From Orbus hercynius (GTDB lineage: Bacteria; Pseudomonadota; Gammaproteobacteria; Enterobacterales; Orbaceae), in assembly GCF_003634275.1 (NCBI RefSeq), contig NZ_RBWY01000002.1, forward strand, positions 124,001 through 188,000: a stretch of DNA of 64,000 bases, written 5' to 3'. Below the pieces are notes generated by a model that was not told where the DNA came from, did not search any database, and saw only the letters and a program-made list of their open reading frames with translations. How positions within the stretch are numbered: position 1 is the first letter of the stretch; each line of letters opens with the position of its first letter. A program made the translations under genes and the position numbers. This document shows positions 49,169-59,590 of the stretch, in pieces.

Positions 49169-49196
49169 AATAAGGCGCTAAATTTAGCGTCTTATT
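49169..49196. terminator. Hairpin between the Rob-like gene and trpR
   Basis: A perfect 14-base palindrome CGCTAAATTTAGCG extended by further pairs (one G-T) to a 14-base-pair stem. It overlaps the trpR stop and probably serves both convergent genes. Confidence 0.8.
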
Positions 49197-49476
49197 TATT
49201 TAAAAGGGTTTTTTCTAGCCAAGCTTTACATTCTGGAGAAACATCTTTTAAAGAGTTTGAACCACGTGTAATCGTTGCAATGCCGATTCCCAATTGTTCT
49301 TTCAGTTGACGTTGGTTTACACTGCCCTCGAGTAAGGATTTGACTATTTTAACGCGCGTAATGAGTGCACTGCGCTCATCGGTTGTCATCAGCAGCTTGA
49401 ATAAATCAAGCTGATAGTTATCTTCAAAAGCCTGTTGTAAAAAATTTACTGTATTTTGCCAATCATCGTCTTTCAT
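49192..49476 (-). CDS. trpR: Trp operon repressor
   Basis: Tryptophan-dependent repressor of trp and aro genes. The 94-residue protein has the helix-turn-helix QRQLKEQLGIGIATITRGSN, identical in layout to E. coli TrpR (108 aa). It lies 44 bases after slt on the same strand, as in E. coli. Confidence 0.96.
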   Translation of the reverse strand: MKDDDWQNTVNFLQQAFEDNYQLDLFKLLMTTDERSALITRVKIVKSLLEGSVNQRQLKEQLGIGIATITRGSNSLKDVSPECKAWLEKTLLNK

Positions 49477-49520
49477 TGGATTCTCTTCTAAAACTAAATA
49501 TCGTGTTATTGATCATAAAT

Positions 49521-51479
49521 TTAATAGGCATTGTTTATTTCATTATCATGCAAAATAGTATCATGTTGGTTGTTAAGTAACAGTGCATATATGTAATCAT
49601 AAACGAGTACACTTTTAACATAATTTCTCGTTTCTGTAAAAGGGATACTCTCAATAAATGCAATCGCATCAAGCTTGCCTGATGTGTCTTTTAGCCAGCG
49701 ATTAACACGATTTGGCCCAGCATTATAAGCCGCAGAGGCTAGAATACGATTGTTATTAAATAATTGATAAACATAATTCAAATAGTAGGTGCCTAATTGA
49801 ATATTGGTTTTAGGATCATAGAGTTGTTCAGCTGAGGTATAGTCCAAGTTAGTGATTTTTTTCGCACTATCTTTAGCGGTTCCTGGCATTAATTGCATCA
49901 ATCCTCTTGCACCTGCGGGTGATTGTACGGTTGCATCGAGTGCGCTTTCTTGTCTGGCGATAGACAGAGCAAATGATAGCGGTATTGTTTTTTCAGTGAG
50001 TGATTCATTAAATAGGTCTTGATAGACAATGGGGAAGCGCTCAACCCAATTATCCCATAATTTACCGGCTATTGTGGCTTGAATACTATGTTCACCCCAG
50101 CCCATGCTATGGGAATAGCGTGCAAGCTCGGCGTATTGTTTATTATGGGGAGTATTATATAAATAGTTGCGCCATTCTTTTGCGGCTTCGGCTCGCATTT
50201 GCCAAAAATGCAGTTCATCAATGCGTTTCATTACCGGATCATTTTTATATTTATCACGCAGGATGGTTAGCTCTTTTTGTTTTGATGCCTCGCCTTTCAT
50301 AACCGGATAATTAAGATCAAAATGGTAAGGCTTATTGAGTTTTTGTGCGCTATAAATTGCATAAAAACCACGTCCTTCTATCAGCGTATTAAAAATTGTG
50401 TTAGCTTCTTGTTCCTGTTTGTTGTTAAGTAACACGATTGCTTGCCAATATTGCCATTCATCTTTTTGTTTATCTTGTTGGTTTAACAGATTTAACCAGT
50501 AAGCGAGATCGTTGATATCATTTTTTCTAAGGGCTTGTCGAATTCGTCTTTCAACCAACGACGTACTGCGATCTTGTGCGATGAATTGATCTCGCCATTT
50601 AATTTGTTCATCGGTAGCTGAATCTTGAAAATAGTTACTGGCAATAGTTCTAAACATTGCATTTTCATCATCTTTGCTTAACTTTTGTTGCTTAACTAGG
50701 GTTGGAATTAAGGATTTTGCTTTATCGGTATCTATACTGGCAAAACGGGCAAAAGATTGCATCACCACTTTTTGACTAAATGGGCTTGGTGAAATATTAC
50801 GGGCAAAGTCAGGTAAGGTTTTTGGACTATTATACAGCGCAATTAAGTTTTTCTTCAGGGTTTTATAGTTATCGGGTAACTGGTCGGTAAGGTGACGCGC
50901 TAATTTAACATTATTTCTTTTCAAAGTGAGATCGATACGAGTTAAAACGGTATTCGCCGTTTTATCGCTGGTTTTACTCCATTCAGCGAAAATCGGATCA
51001 CAGGCTGCGGGCAGATCACTGGCAGATAACCAAATCTCTTTAATCGGTTCTAATGCTAACGTCTTTTTGCCTTGCTGAAATAGTGCATATTGGTAGCGGC
51101 ATTGTGAAGCAATCGAGTTATCGATATTTAATTGGGTAATACTATTCCAATCTTGACGTATGGTTAACGCTTGTAAATAGTTTTGCATTAGTGTTGTTGA
51201 GAGCGGAAAGTTTTGATTTTCGGCGATAAACTGATTGATTTGATCTGACGTTAGTGTATCGAGATGAGCTTGTAGGTATTGATATTTGGCATAAGGGTAT
51301 AAAGGATAGCTTTGGAGCGAATCAAGCAGCTTTTTCTGATCAGAATCTGATAGTGACTGATAGCTTGTTTGCCATTGACTAAAACGGTTACGCAACTGAT
51401 CGAGAGATGCATTATCTGCATAACTTGCTGCGATTGATAAATAGCTAATAAATCCTAATATGATTGCTTTAAACTTCAT
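49521..51479 (-). CDS. slt: Soluble lytic murein transglycosylase
   Basis: Periplasmic enzyme cutting glycan strands to 1,6-anhydro-muropeptides. The 652-residue protein has a signal peptide (about 1-21), a long alpha-helical U-domain and a C-terminal lysozyme-like domain with the catalytic Glu in IARQESALDATVQSPAGARG, followed by GLMQLMPGTA and AAYNAGPNRVNRW. Its products feed AnmK (23159-24271). It forms a pair with trpR. Confidence 0.96.
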   Translation of the reverse strand: MKFKAIILGFISYLSIAASYADNASLDQLRNRFSQWQTSYQSLSDSDQKKLLDSLQSYPLYPYAKYQYLQAHLDTLTSDQINQFIAENQNFPLSTTLMQNYLQALTIRQDWNSITQLNIDNSIASQCRYQYALFQQGKKTLALEPIKEIWLSASDLPAACDPIFAEWSKTSDKTANTVLTRIDLTLKRNNVKLARHLTDQLPDNYKTLKKNLIALYNSPKTLPDFARNISPSPFSQKVVMQSFARFASIDTDKAKSLIPTLVKQQKLSKDDENAMFRTIASNYFQDSATDEQIKWRDQFIAQDRSTSLVERRIRQALRKNDINDLAYWLNLLNQQDKQKDEWQYWQAIVLLNNKQEQEANTIFNTLIEGRGFYAIYSAQKLNKPYHFDLNYPVMKGEASKQKELTILRDKYKNDPVMKRIDELHFWQMRAEAAKEWRNYLYNTPHNKQYAELARYSHSMGWGEHSIQATIAGKLWDNWVERFPIVYQDLFNESLTEKTIPLSFALSIARQESALDATVQSPAGARGLMQLMPGTAKDSAKKITNLDYTSAEQLYDPKTNIQLGTYYLNYVYQLFNNNRILASAAYNAGPNRVNRWLKDTSGKLDAIAFIESIPFTETRNYVKSVLVYDYIYALLLNNQHDTILHDNEINNAY

Positions 51480-51717
51480 GGGCGTGACTCTCGATGCAGG
51501 TTACAAATACTCCAGTAGTCTAGCATATCTACCAATGTTAATCATATCCCACTTAGCATATATGATGATATAAAAAGGCACAGAACAACAAAATGTTGTA
51601 ATAGGCTTATTTAAATCATCGTTGTGAAAAATAGTGTTAATTTAAGACACCTATCGCTGCTTTAACCGACATTTTTAATCATTTGCTTATCTTTTAAGCA
51701 TGTTGCCATAATAATAG

Positions 51718-51745
51718 TTGCAATCTTTTTTTAATACTATATTAT
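51718..51745 (+). promoter_or_regulatory. Promoter of the initiator tRNA gene
   Basis: TTGCAA, 16 bases, then TATTAT, followed by GGGCACC. The GC-rich discriminator after the -10 is typical of stable-RNA promoters under stringent control. Confidence 0.65.
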
Positions 51746-51759
51746 GGGCACCTCTCTGA

Positions 51760-51836
<77 letters not shown>

Positions 51837-51985
51837 ATTTTTACCATTCATTTTTTGTCTTTTATTCTATATCCCAAAATTGATAACACAATATTAAGCT
51901 CTGTAGTTAAATGACGCGCAAGTGAATTTTTATCTTTTGATTATTATCACAATAAAGACAAAGATGCCACTCAAGGCGCCGTTAG

Positions 51986-52864
51986 TTATTGAATCTGTTT
52001 TGGCACACTAAATAATGAAGCGACTGATTCATTAATTCGTCTGGCAATTAATGAGTTATTCATTGTATATAAGTGTACGCCGTCTACGTCTTGTGATACT
52101 AAATCAACGATTTGATCTATCGCATACGCAATACCTGCATCACGAAAAGCTTCCGGATGATGCTCATATTTTTCCATCATCTGTTTAAACTTCTTAGGTA
52201 GATTAACACCACAAATAGAGACCATTCTTTCTATCTGCTTTTTATTCACAACCGGCATGATACCGGCTTCAATGGGGACATGGATACCCATGCTAGCGGC
52301 TTTCTCTCGGAAAACATAAAAATAGTCATTATCAAAAAAAAGCTGAGAAATTAATTGATTGGTACCTGCATCCACTTTTTCTTTTAAATTAATCAGATCT
52401 TGTTTTACGGTTGTCGCTTCGGTATGCCCCTCAGGGTAGCAGGCACCAATCACATTAAAATCACCTTGTTCTTTAATAAAAGTGACTAGCTCACTAGCGT
52501 AATTAAAGTCTTTTTTGGGTTGCCATTCAGGTGTAATATCCCCCCTTAATGCCAGCACATTAACGACCCCAGCATGATTTAGCTCAGTTAAAATGGATTT
52601 AATCTCATCTTTGCTAAAGTGAATACATGGAAGGTGTGCAACACTTTCGATGCCATAAGTATGCTTAACGGCATGGGCAATATTAATAGTTGTTTCGCCA
52701 TTTAAACTGCCGCCAGCACCATAGGTGACGCTAATGAAGTCTGGTTTTAAATTACCAAGCTCACGTAGTGTGCCGTAAATCGATTCCAGTGGAGAGGTTT
52801 TCCGCGGTGGGAAAACCTCAAAAGACAATATGGTCTTATCTTTGAATTTTTGATTAATCTTCAT
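51986..52864 (-). CDS. metF: 5,10-methylenetetrahydrofolate reductase
   Basis: FAD enzyme making 5-methyl-THF, the methyl donor for MetE. The 292-residue protein has the family motifs FEVFPPRKTS, SVTYGAGGS and the FAD-contact region LRGD. It begins 2 bases after metE, so the two form one operon, which makes donor and acceptor steps together. In E. coli they are unlinked. Confidence 0.97.
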   Translation of the reverse strand: MKINQKFKDKTILSFEVFPPRKTSPLESIYGTLRELGNLKPDFISVTYGAGGSLNGETTINIAHAVKHTYGIESVAHLPCIHFSKDEIKSILTELNHAGVVNVLALRGDITPEWQPKKDFNYASELVTFIKEQGDFNVIGACYPEGHTEATTVKQDLINLKEKVDAGTNQLISQLFFDNDYFYVFREKAASMGIHVPIEAGIMPVVNKKQIERMVSICGVNLPKKFKQMMEKYEHHPEAFRDAGIAYAIDQIVDLVSQDVDGVHLYTMNNSLIARRINESVASLFSVPKQIQ

Positions 52865-52866
52865 CG

Positions 52867-55137
52867 CTATAATTCCTGTCGAATAGCCTGTGTTGCTTTG
52901 ACTAGGTTAGTTAAACTGGCAACAACTTCTTTTTCACCACGTGTTTTTAGACCACAGTCTGGATTGACCCACAATTTTTGTTTATCAATTTTGGCCAATA
53001 GTTTTTCAATCGTTAGGCGAATTTCATCAATTGATGGGACGCGTGGTGAGTGAATATCATAAACACCGGGCCCGACTTCGGTTTTAAAGTTATTGCGTTT
53101 TAGCACATCAATAATTTCGAGATTAGAACGTGATGCTTCAAACGAAATGACATCGGCATCCATCTGATCAATTTCTTTAATGATGTCAGTGAATTCGCTA
53201 TAACACATATGTGTATGAATTTGTGTTTCAGGCTTCACTTTGCTATGGACAAGACGGAAAGCTGGGATTGCCCAATCAAGATATTCGCTGTGCCAATCTG
53301 CTTTACGTAATGGTAGTTTCTCTTTTAACGCCGCTTCATCAATTTGGATAATACCAATACCTGCAGCTTCTAAATCCAAGACTTCATCAGCGATAGCTAG
53401 ACCAATTTGGAATACTGATTCTTTATAAGAGATATCTTCACGTGGGAATGACCAATTTAAAATGGTGACAGGGCCTGTTAACATGCCTTTAACCGGTTTG
53501 TTTGTTAGGCTTTGCGCATACTGTGAATATTCGACCGTAAACGGCTTGGAACGTGATACATCACCCCAAATAACTGGCGGTTTAACGCAGCGTGTGCCAT
53601 AAGACTGCACCCAAGCTTTTTCAGTAAACAAAAAGCCATTTAAGCTTTCGCCAAAGTATTCCACCATGTCATTACGTTCAAACTCACCATGAACTAAGAC
53701 ATCAAGGCCGATGTTTTCTTGTAATTTAATGCATTCGGAAATTTTTTGCTGATTAAATTCAGTATATTGCGCCTGATTGATTTCACCTTTTTTAAATTTT
53801 GCACGATTTAAACGTACGTCACCGGTTTGGGGAAAAGAACCAATTGTTGTGGTAGGTAATACCGGTAAATTCAGTTTTTGTTGTTGTAATTTTTCGCGCT
53901 CAGCAAATTCGGGTAAGCGGACAAAGTCTTGCTTGGTTAGTGCTGTCACACGTTGTTTGATGGCGTGATGCGTTCCTTCACGCTCACGAGTAAACAAGAC
54001 TTGATTTGATTTATAGGCTGTGTGTTGTTTGGCATCTGCCTCTTTAATCAGTAAACCGAGTTCTGCAAGTTCTTGTAGTTTCTCTTGGGCGAAAGTAAAG
54101 TATGCTTTTTGCGCTATCGTTAATTTTGTTTCACTTTGCAATGTATAAGGGACGTGTAATAGCGAACAAGAGGTATTAATGACGAGCTTTGTTGTTTTAG
54201 CCTTAATTTTATCGAGTAATGCTAAGGTGTTTGCATAGTTATTACGCCAAATATTTTTACCATTAATCACACCGGCAAATAGGATTTTATCCGCCGGGAA
54301 GCCATGTTGTTGTAAAAGCGTAACTGACTGTTTACCTTCGACAAAGTCGATACCAATTCCATCAAATGACTGGGCAGTTACCTGCGCATAACAATCACGG
54401 ATATCACCAAAATACGTTTGCAGTAAAACTTTAACGTTGCGCTTTTTCGCTAGCAAAGCTTGGTAAATTTGTTCAAATGCTTGAATGTCTTGTTGGTTTA
54501 AATCGGTGACTAAAATAGGTTCATCGATTTGTAGCCAATTTACGCCTAATTGTGAGAATTTAGCGATGATATTTTGGTATGCTGCAATCACTGCTGCTTG
54601 ATAGTGCTGATAGGTTTGACCAGCAGGGAGTTTCGCTAATTTTAAAAAGGTCAGTGGTCCGATAATCACTGGTTTTGTTTCAATACCTAATTGCTTCGCT
54701 TCAAGGTATTCATCAAACGGTTTGCTGCCAACCAGTTTTATTTCAGTTGTTGCTTCGATTTCAGGTACTAGGTAGTGGTAATTGGTATTAAACCATTTTT
54801 TCATTGCTAGAGCATGGACGTCACCATGCTCACCTTGGTAACCACGTGCCATGGCAAAATATTGATCTAGTGCTGGTAAATTGAGTTGCTGATAACGTTT
54901 CGGGATGATATTTAGTAAACACGCTGTATCAAGGATGGCATCATAAAATGAAAAGTCATTGGATGAGATATATTGAATTTTATTGTCAGCTTGTTGCCGC
55001 CAGTGTGTTGCTCGTAGCGATTTTGCAACAGCAAGTAAGTCAGTTTGGGTGTTATCACCTTTAAAATAAGACTCAATGGCAAATTTTAATTCGCGAAGTT
55101 TACCGATACGTGGGTAGCCAATAACAGATGTAGTCAT
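52867..55137 (-). CDS. metE: Cobalamin-independent methionine synthase
   Basis: Transfers the methyl group from 5-methyl-THF polyglutamate to homocysteine. The 756-residue protein has two related barrel halves and the zinc ligands in HTHMCYSEF and NPDCGLKTRG. The ATG at 55137 (MTTSVIGYPRIG) has GAGGAAA just upstream and matches the family start; the frame open to 55188 is not conserved. The presence of MetE suggests B12 independence. No MetR or MetJ site or B12 riboswitch was recognised upstream. Confidence 0.97.
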   Translation of the reverse strand: MTTSVIGYPRIGKLRELKFAIESYFKGDNTQTDLLAVAKSLRATHWRQQADNKIQYISSNDFSFYDAILDTACLLNIIPKRYQQLNLPALDQYFAMARGYQGEHGDVHALAMKKWFNTNYHYLVPEIEATTEIKLVGSKPFDEYLEAKQLGIETKPVIIGPLTFLKLAKLPAGQTYQHYQAAVIAAYQNIIAKFSQLGVNWLQIDEPILVTDLNQQDIQAFEQIYQALLAKKRNVKVLLQTYFGDIRDCYAQVTAQSFDGIGIDFVEGKQSVTLLQQHGFPADKILFAGVINGKNIWRNNYANTLALLDKIKAKTTKLVINTSCSLLHVPYTLQSETKLTIAQKAYFTFAQEKLQELAELGLLIKEADAKQHTAYKSNQVLFTREREGTHHAIKQRVTALTKQDFVRLPEFAEREKLQQQKLNLPVLPTTTIGSFPQTGDVRLNRAKFKKGEINQAQYTEFNQQKISECIKLQENIGLDVLVHGEFERNDMVEYFGESLNGFLFTEKAWVQSYGTRCVKPPVIWGDVSRSKPFTVEYSQYAQSLTNKPVKGMLTGPVTILNWSFPREDISYKESVFQIGLAIADEVLDLEAAGIGIIQIDEAALKEKLPLRKADWHSEYLDWAIPAFRLVHSKVKPETQIHTHMCYSEFTDIIKEIDQMDADVISFEASRSNLEIIDVLKRNNFKTEVGPGVYDIHSPRVPSIDEIRLTIEKLLAKIDKQKLWVNPDCGLKTRGEKEVVASLTNLVKATQAIRQEL

Positions 55138-55496
55138 ATTTGTTTCCTCAATTAACGGGTTAAATTTTGTCTTATTTGAAGATAACAAAAAACGTTGATA
55201 TTGAATAATTCTATTTTTTTATCATTTGATATAGTTTTTTTTTATACGTCGAATTTATTGCTAAATTTTCGTTTTAAAATAATTTTATTTGATTGTTAAG
55301 TCTGCAATGTTTACTAATGTGTTTATTTTTGTAGTTAAAATGACGAATTATCGACTTAATTTACAGGTTATAGCGATTTATATGCTAAATTATACTATAT
55401 GAGATCATGATCGATAATAAATACACGATATGATTGTGATTGACGATGAGTCGTTATTGTCAGCTTGGTGTGCTAATCTTAGTTCGCTTATACTGA
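55138..55496. other. Spacer upstream of metE
   Basis: 359 very AT-rich bases between the metE start and the amiC end. It must hold the metEF promoter, but I see no repeated MetJ-type 8-mers, no TGAAN5TTCA MetR site and no riboswitch-like fold. No small gene is apparent. Confidence 0.5.
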
Positions 55497-56723
55497 TTAA
55501 TTTTTGCGTAATTTAATGTAGTTTTTAATGCCGTCAAGTATTGCTTTGGCGACTTGATTTTGGAAGTTAGCCGTTTTCAGTTTTTTCTCTTCATTGATAT
55601 TACTAATAAATGCCGTTTCAACTAACACCGAAGGGACGTCAGGCGCTTTTAATACCGCAAACCCGGCACTTTCAACTAGTGATTTATGCAGCGTATTGAC
55701 CCGCTTCATTTGGGTTAAAATCTCTTTACCAAGCACTAAGCTATTGCTGGTAGTTGTAGTTTGGACTAAATCAAGAAGAGTATGGTCAAGATAACGATCG
55801 CCACTACGGCTAACGCCACCGATTTCATCAGCTTCATTTTGGGTTTGAGCAAGATAGCTTGCCGCAGAGCTACTTGCCCCTTTGGTTGACAGGGCAAATA
55901 CCGATGACCCTCTTGCCGATCGTTTAGTAAAGGCATCCGCATGGATTGAGATAAATAAATCGGCATGGAGTGTGCGTGCTTTTTCAACTCTGACGCGCAA
56001 AGGTAAGAAAACATCTTCATTACGTGTCATATGGGCGATCATATCTTTTTCTTTCTTAATTAAATCGCGTAATCTACGTGCGATTTGTAACACGATATCT
56101 TTTTCACGTGTTTTATAATAACCAATCGCGCCAGGATCTTCTCCGCCATGACCTGGATCAAGTACAATGATAACTTTATCATTAAGCTTTTTTGGCATCG
56201 GTGATACAGTGGGTTCATCATCACCTAATTCCCCTTTATTAAATTCTTGCAGTAACGCAAATAGCGGATCATCATCAGCAGCGCTAGGCATTTGTGGATA
56301 GAGATCGATGACTAAGCGATTTTTAAATTCTGCAATTGGGCTTAATGTAAATAAGTTTGGATTCACCGATTGGGCTAATTCAATAACTAATCTAACGGTT
56401 TTATGATCAAACTGCCCAACTCTTAACTGTTTAATATAGGGATCTTGAGGTTGCACTAAAGCGGTAATATTGCGAAATGTACCATTTAAATTGAGATCAT
56501 CAATATCGATGACTAAACGATTCGGATTAGTCAGTAAGAATTGTTTGTAAGATAAGCGAACATTCGATTCAAGTGTGATACGCGTATACGTTGAAGAGGG
56601 CCAAACACGTACTGCAACTATTTGAGCTGTCGCTGCAAATCCAACACGAGCAACCGACAACAGACAGGCTGCTGCTATTCCTTTTATCAAAAATCGTTTT
56701 GTTGGATCAAATGGTGTTGACAT
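55497..56723 (-). CDS. amiC: N-acetylmuramoyl-L-alanine amidase AmiC
   Basis: Septal amidase that splits peptidoglycan for daughter-cell separation. The 408-residue protein has an N-terminal export signal ([20 protein letters not shown]), an AMIN domain (about 32-150) for septal targeting, a linker, and a zinc-dependent Amidase_3 domain (about 185-405) with [23 protein letters not shown] and [11 protein letters not shown]. coli AmiC uses a Tat signal (SRRRLLQ). Here the matching place reads TKRFLIK, with only one arginine, so the export route is uncertain. Confidence 0.94.
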   Translation of the reverse strand: MSTPFDPTKRFLIKGIAAACLLSVARVGFAATAQIVAVRVWPSSTYTRITLESNVRLSYKQFLLTNPNRLVIDIDDLNLNGTFRNITALVQPQDPYIKQLRVGQFDHKTVRLVIELAQSVNPNLFTLSPIAEFKNRLVIDLYPQMPSAADDDPLFALLQEFNKGELGDDEPTVSPMPKKLNDKVIIVLDPGHGGEDPGAIGYYKTREKDIVLQIARRLRDLIKKEKDMIAHMTRNEDVFLPLRVRVEKARTLHADLFISIHADAFTKRSARGSSVFALSTKGASSSAASYLAQTQNEADEIGGVSRSGDRYLDHTLLDLVQTTTTSNSLVLGKEILTQMKRVNTLHKSLVESAGFAVLKAPDVPSVLVETAFISNINEEKKLKTANFQNQVAKAILDGIKNYIKLRKN

Positions 56724-57050
56724 AATAAATCAAATGGATATCAAACTGTTATCGTTTAGGGTAAGCATAATACCATAACATCATGCTATATTTATAGCAT
56801 ATAGGCGAGAATATGCCGATAAAACTCGTTTATTTACATTAGAATCTAAGATAAATTTAGATTATTATGAAAGTAAGCCTACAATTGGTATCAGTAATGA
56901 CATAATCACCTTTTATAACCGATTCCACTTTCAAAATAATTATTATCTTGCTTGTTTTATACTGATATTTTGTTTTAATAGTTAAATCTAGAGAGCTTGG
57001 GTATGTACCCATTAAAAATAACGATTTATTTAATTTATGGATAATTGCTT
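56724..57050. other. Divergent spacer between amiC and asd
   Basis: 327 bases with two perfect short palindromes: ATGCTATA-TT-TATAGCAT at 56783-56800 and TGGGTA-TG-TACCCA at 56998-57011. The latter lies 40 bases before asd. I do not recognise either as a known operator. No lysine-riboswitch fold is evident. Confidence 0.5.
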
Positions 57051-58154
57051 ATGAAAAATGTTGGTTTTATCGGTTGGCGAGGCATGGTTGGTTCTGTATT
57101 AATGCAGCGTATGATTCAAGAACGTGATTTTGATGGTATTAATGCCATATTTTTCTCAACATCTCAAACAGGTCAGCAAGCTCCGGCTTTTGCAGGTAAA
57201 ACAAGCGTGCTACAAGATGCAAACGATATTGATGCATTAAAAGCCTTAGATATTATTGTCACTTGTCAGGGCGGTGATTATACTTCTGCTGTTTATCCTA
57301 AATTGCGTGCATCTGGTTGGCAAGGATACTGGATTGATGCTGCTTCAACCCTGCGTATGAAAGATGATGCGATCATTATTCTTGACCCAGTCAATCGTGC
57401 AAATATTGATGCTGCGCTCGATCGTGGTATAAAAACATTTGTTGGCGGTAACTGCACAGTGAGTTTGATGCTTATGTCGCTAGGTGGCTTGTTCGCGGCT
57501 GATCTGATCGATTGGGTGTCTGTGTCTACTTATCAAGCGGCTTCTGGTGGTGGTGCTCGTCATATGCGAGAGCTGCTGACACAAATGGGTATGTTACATG
57601 CCGATGTTGCTAAAGAGCTAACTAATCCTCACGCCTCTATTTTAGATATTGAGCAAAAAGTGACCGCAAAAATGCGCGATGGTTCATTACCGACTGATAA
57701 TTTTGGCGTACCGTTAGCGGGCAGCTTAATTCCGTGGATTGATAAACAACTCGATAACGGTCAAAGCCGGGAAGAGTGGAAGGGGCAAGCTGAAACCAAT
57801 AAAATTTTGGGAACCAGTCAAATTATTCCGGTTGATGGTTTGTGTGTCCGCATTGGCGCGCTGCGTTGCCACAGTCAGGCATTTACATTGAAATTGAAAA
57901 AGGACATTGCGATTACGGATATTGAACAGTTACTTGCTCACCATAATGATTGGGTTAAAGTGATTCCAAATGATCGTGAGTTATCAATGCGTGAACTGAC
58001 GCCGGCAGCAGTGACGGGCACGTTATCAACCCCGGTTGGGCGCCTGCGTAAACTTAACATGGGTAAAGAATTTTTATCTGCATTTACGGTAGGTGATCAG
58101 CTATTGTGGGGGGCGGCGGAGCCACTGCGCCGTATGCTGAGAATTTTACGCTAG
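57051..58154 (+). CDS. asd: Aspartate-semialdehyde dehydrogenase
   Basis: Second shared step of lysine, threonine, methionine and diaminopimelate synthesis. The 367-residue protein is the same length as E. coli Asd, with NADP motif [11 protein letters not shown], active-site Cys135 in GGNCTVS and SRMRELTP-like C-terminal [10 protein letters not shown]. The start ATG at 57051 gives [11 protein letters not shown]; the TTG two codons upstream is not needed. It is convergent with nagC. Confidence 0.98.
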   Translation: MKNVGFIGWRGMVGSVLMQRMIQERDFDGINAIFFSTSQTGQQAPAFAGKTSVLQDANDIDALKALDIIVTCQGGDYTSAVYPKLRASGWQGYWIDAASTLRMKDDAIIILDPVNRANIDAALDRGIKTFVGGNCTVSLMLMSLGGLFAADLIDWVSVSTYQAASGGGARHMRELLTQMGMLHADVAKELTNPHASILDIEQKVTAKMRDGSLPTDNFGVPLAGSLIPWIDKQLDNGQSREEWKGQAETNKILGTSQIIPVDGLCVRIGALRCHSQAFTLKLKKDIAITDIEQLLAHHNDWVKVIPNDRELSMRELTPAAVTGTLSTPVGRLRKLNMGKEFLSAFTVGDQLLWGAAEPLRRMLRILR

Positions 58155-58163
58155 TGATTTATT

Positions 58164-58194
58164 ACACGAGCTGTCTGTTCGTTGCAGCTCGTGT
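58164..58194. terminator. Stem-loop between asd and nagC
   Basis: ACACGAGCTG and CAGCTCGTGT form a 10-base-pair stem with an 11-base loop between the two convergent genes. It lacks a T-run, so it may be a 3-prime structure rather than a full terminator. Confidence 0.65.
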
Positions 58195-58202
58195 GGCGGT
58201 TG

Positions 58203-59429
58203 TTATTTCTCGTCACCTAAAATCATCATAATTAAAGAGCCGTTGAATAGCGCTTGTTGCACTAAGGCAAATGCGCCGATTGCGGATTTATCATTTAACG
58301 TCGAGCAGCCAATTACCACGTTTTCTCGCAGCTGTTTTAAGGTTTGCGCTTCCAGAGAACTTTGTACGGCACTGAGTAATATTTGCGGTGCTTTGGTTAT
58401 TTCACCGGCTAGTACAATACACTGCGGATTAAAAATATTGACCATAATTGCGACGGCTTGTCCTAGGTTTTCCCCCGCGTTTTTAATCAGTTTTTCAGCC
58501 AGCCTATCGCCTTGATTTGCCAGTTGGCAAATGGTTGCAATATCACACTTCTCGCTCGTTAATTTACTAGGATAACCTTGTTCAAGCAGTCGTTTTGCTT
58601 TTTCTTCAATAGCAATATTCACCACTTGATTTTCAAGGCAGCCAAAATTACCACAATGACAGCGTCCGCCGAGTGGATCAATTTGAATATGGCCAACCTC
58701 GCTTGCGCTTTGATTATGATTCATTAGCAGCTGATGATTAATAATGACGCCAGAGCCAACCCCGCGATGGACACGAATTAAAATTGAGTCCTTGACGGTC
58801 TTGGTTGAACCAAAATAACTTTCGGCTAAGGCTAAGCTTTGCACATCGTTACCTACAACCACCGTGACATGAAACTTTTCGTTTAAAATATGAGCTAGTG
58901 GCCAGTTATTGACTTGGATATGCGGTGTATAGCGGATAATACCTTGTACCGAATCAATGACACCAGGCATAACAACAGAGATCGCAATCAAGTTTTTGAT
59001 TTTTTTACTCTGTTCGTGAATAAATAGCTCGATAACATTAATCAGGTAATTTTGCGCTAATCGCTGAGTAAAGTCATTTAAGGGATAAGATTTAAATGCT
59101 AGACTATTGCCACCAAGATCATACAGTTCAATGGTTAGATCATCACGACTAAATTTGATGGCAATAACTTGATAGTAATCAAATTTTGCTTCAATAGATA
59201 CAGCGGGTCGACCACCAGTTGATTGCTGAACATCCACTTCTTTGATCAGTTTTTTTTTCAATAGCTGGCGTGTAATTTTGGTAATACTCGCCGGTGCAAG
59301 CTGGCTAATTTCCGCTAATTGAATTCGAGATATTGGACTTTGTTGAATAATTAATCGATAAATCATTGCATAGTTTAGCTGTTTCACTAATTCTGCATTG
59401 CCTATCAAGTTCAAATAATTCAATGTCAT
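58203..59429 (-). CDS. nagC: N-acetylglucosamine repressor NagC, ROK family
   Basis: Repressor of the nag genes, relieved by GlcNAc-6-phosphate. The 408-residue protein has an N-terminal winged helix (ISRIQLAEISQLAPASITKITRQLL, in part) and the ROK domain with the zinc motif CHCGNFGCLENQ and the glucokinase-like DSILIRVHRGVGSG. It is close to E. coli NagC (406) over its whole length. It is the last gene of nagB-nagA-nagC. The related Mlc protein is an alternative, but location favours NagC. Confidence 0.94.
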   Translation of the reverse strand: MTLNYLNLIGNAELVKQLNYAMIYRLIIQQSPISRIQLAEISQLAPASITKITRQLLKKKLIKEVDVQQSTGGRPAVSIEAKFDYYQVIAIKFSRDDLTIELYDLGGNSLAFKSYPLNDFTQRLAQNYLINVIELFIHEQSKKIKNLIAISVVMPGVIDSVQGIIRYTPHIQVNNWPLAHILNEKFHVTVVVGNDVQSLALAESYFGSTKTVKDSILIRVHRGVGSGVIINHQLLMNHNQSASEVGHIQIDPLGGRCHCGNFGCLENQVVNIAIEEKAKRLLEQGYPSKLTSEKCDIATICQLANQGDRLAEKLIKNAGENLGQAVAIMVNIFNPQCIVLAGEITKAPQILLSAVQSSLEAQTLKQLRENVVIGCSTLNDKSAIGAFALVQQALFNGSLIMMILGDEK

Positions 59430-59590
59430 GACCTATTTTGTCCTTGTTAGATGGTAATAAATGTGACTAATAATGGATTAATTAGCACATTATATACTTA
59501 ATTAATAGGCTATGACATTATTTGTTCGTTAGCCGTGCCATCCTCATTTACTGTGCAGCAATAGTTAGCAACGTGAGAATGGCGGGGCGT

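Noticed and set aside
55138-55496. B12 riboswitch, MetJ or MetR control of metE
   Set aside because: No conserved riboswitch core, no tandem 8-mer MetJ boxes and no TGAAN5TTCA site could be read in the spacer.
56724-57050. Lysine riboswitch before asd
   Set aside because: The spacer is AT-rich, with only two short palindromes and no multi-stem architecture or terminator.
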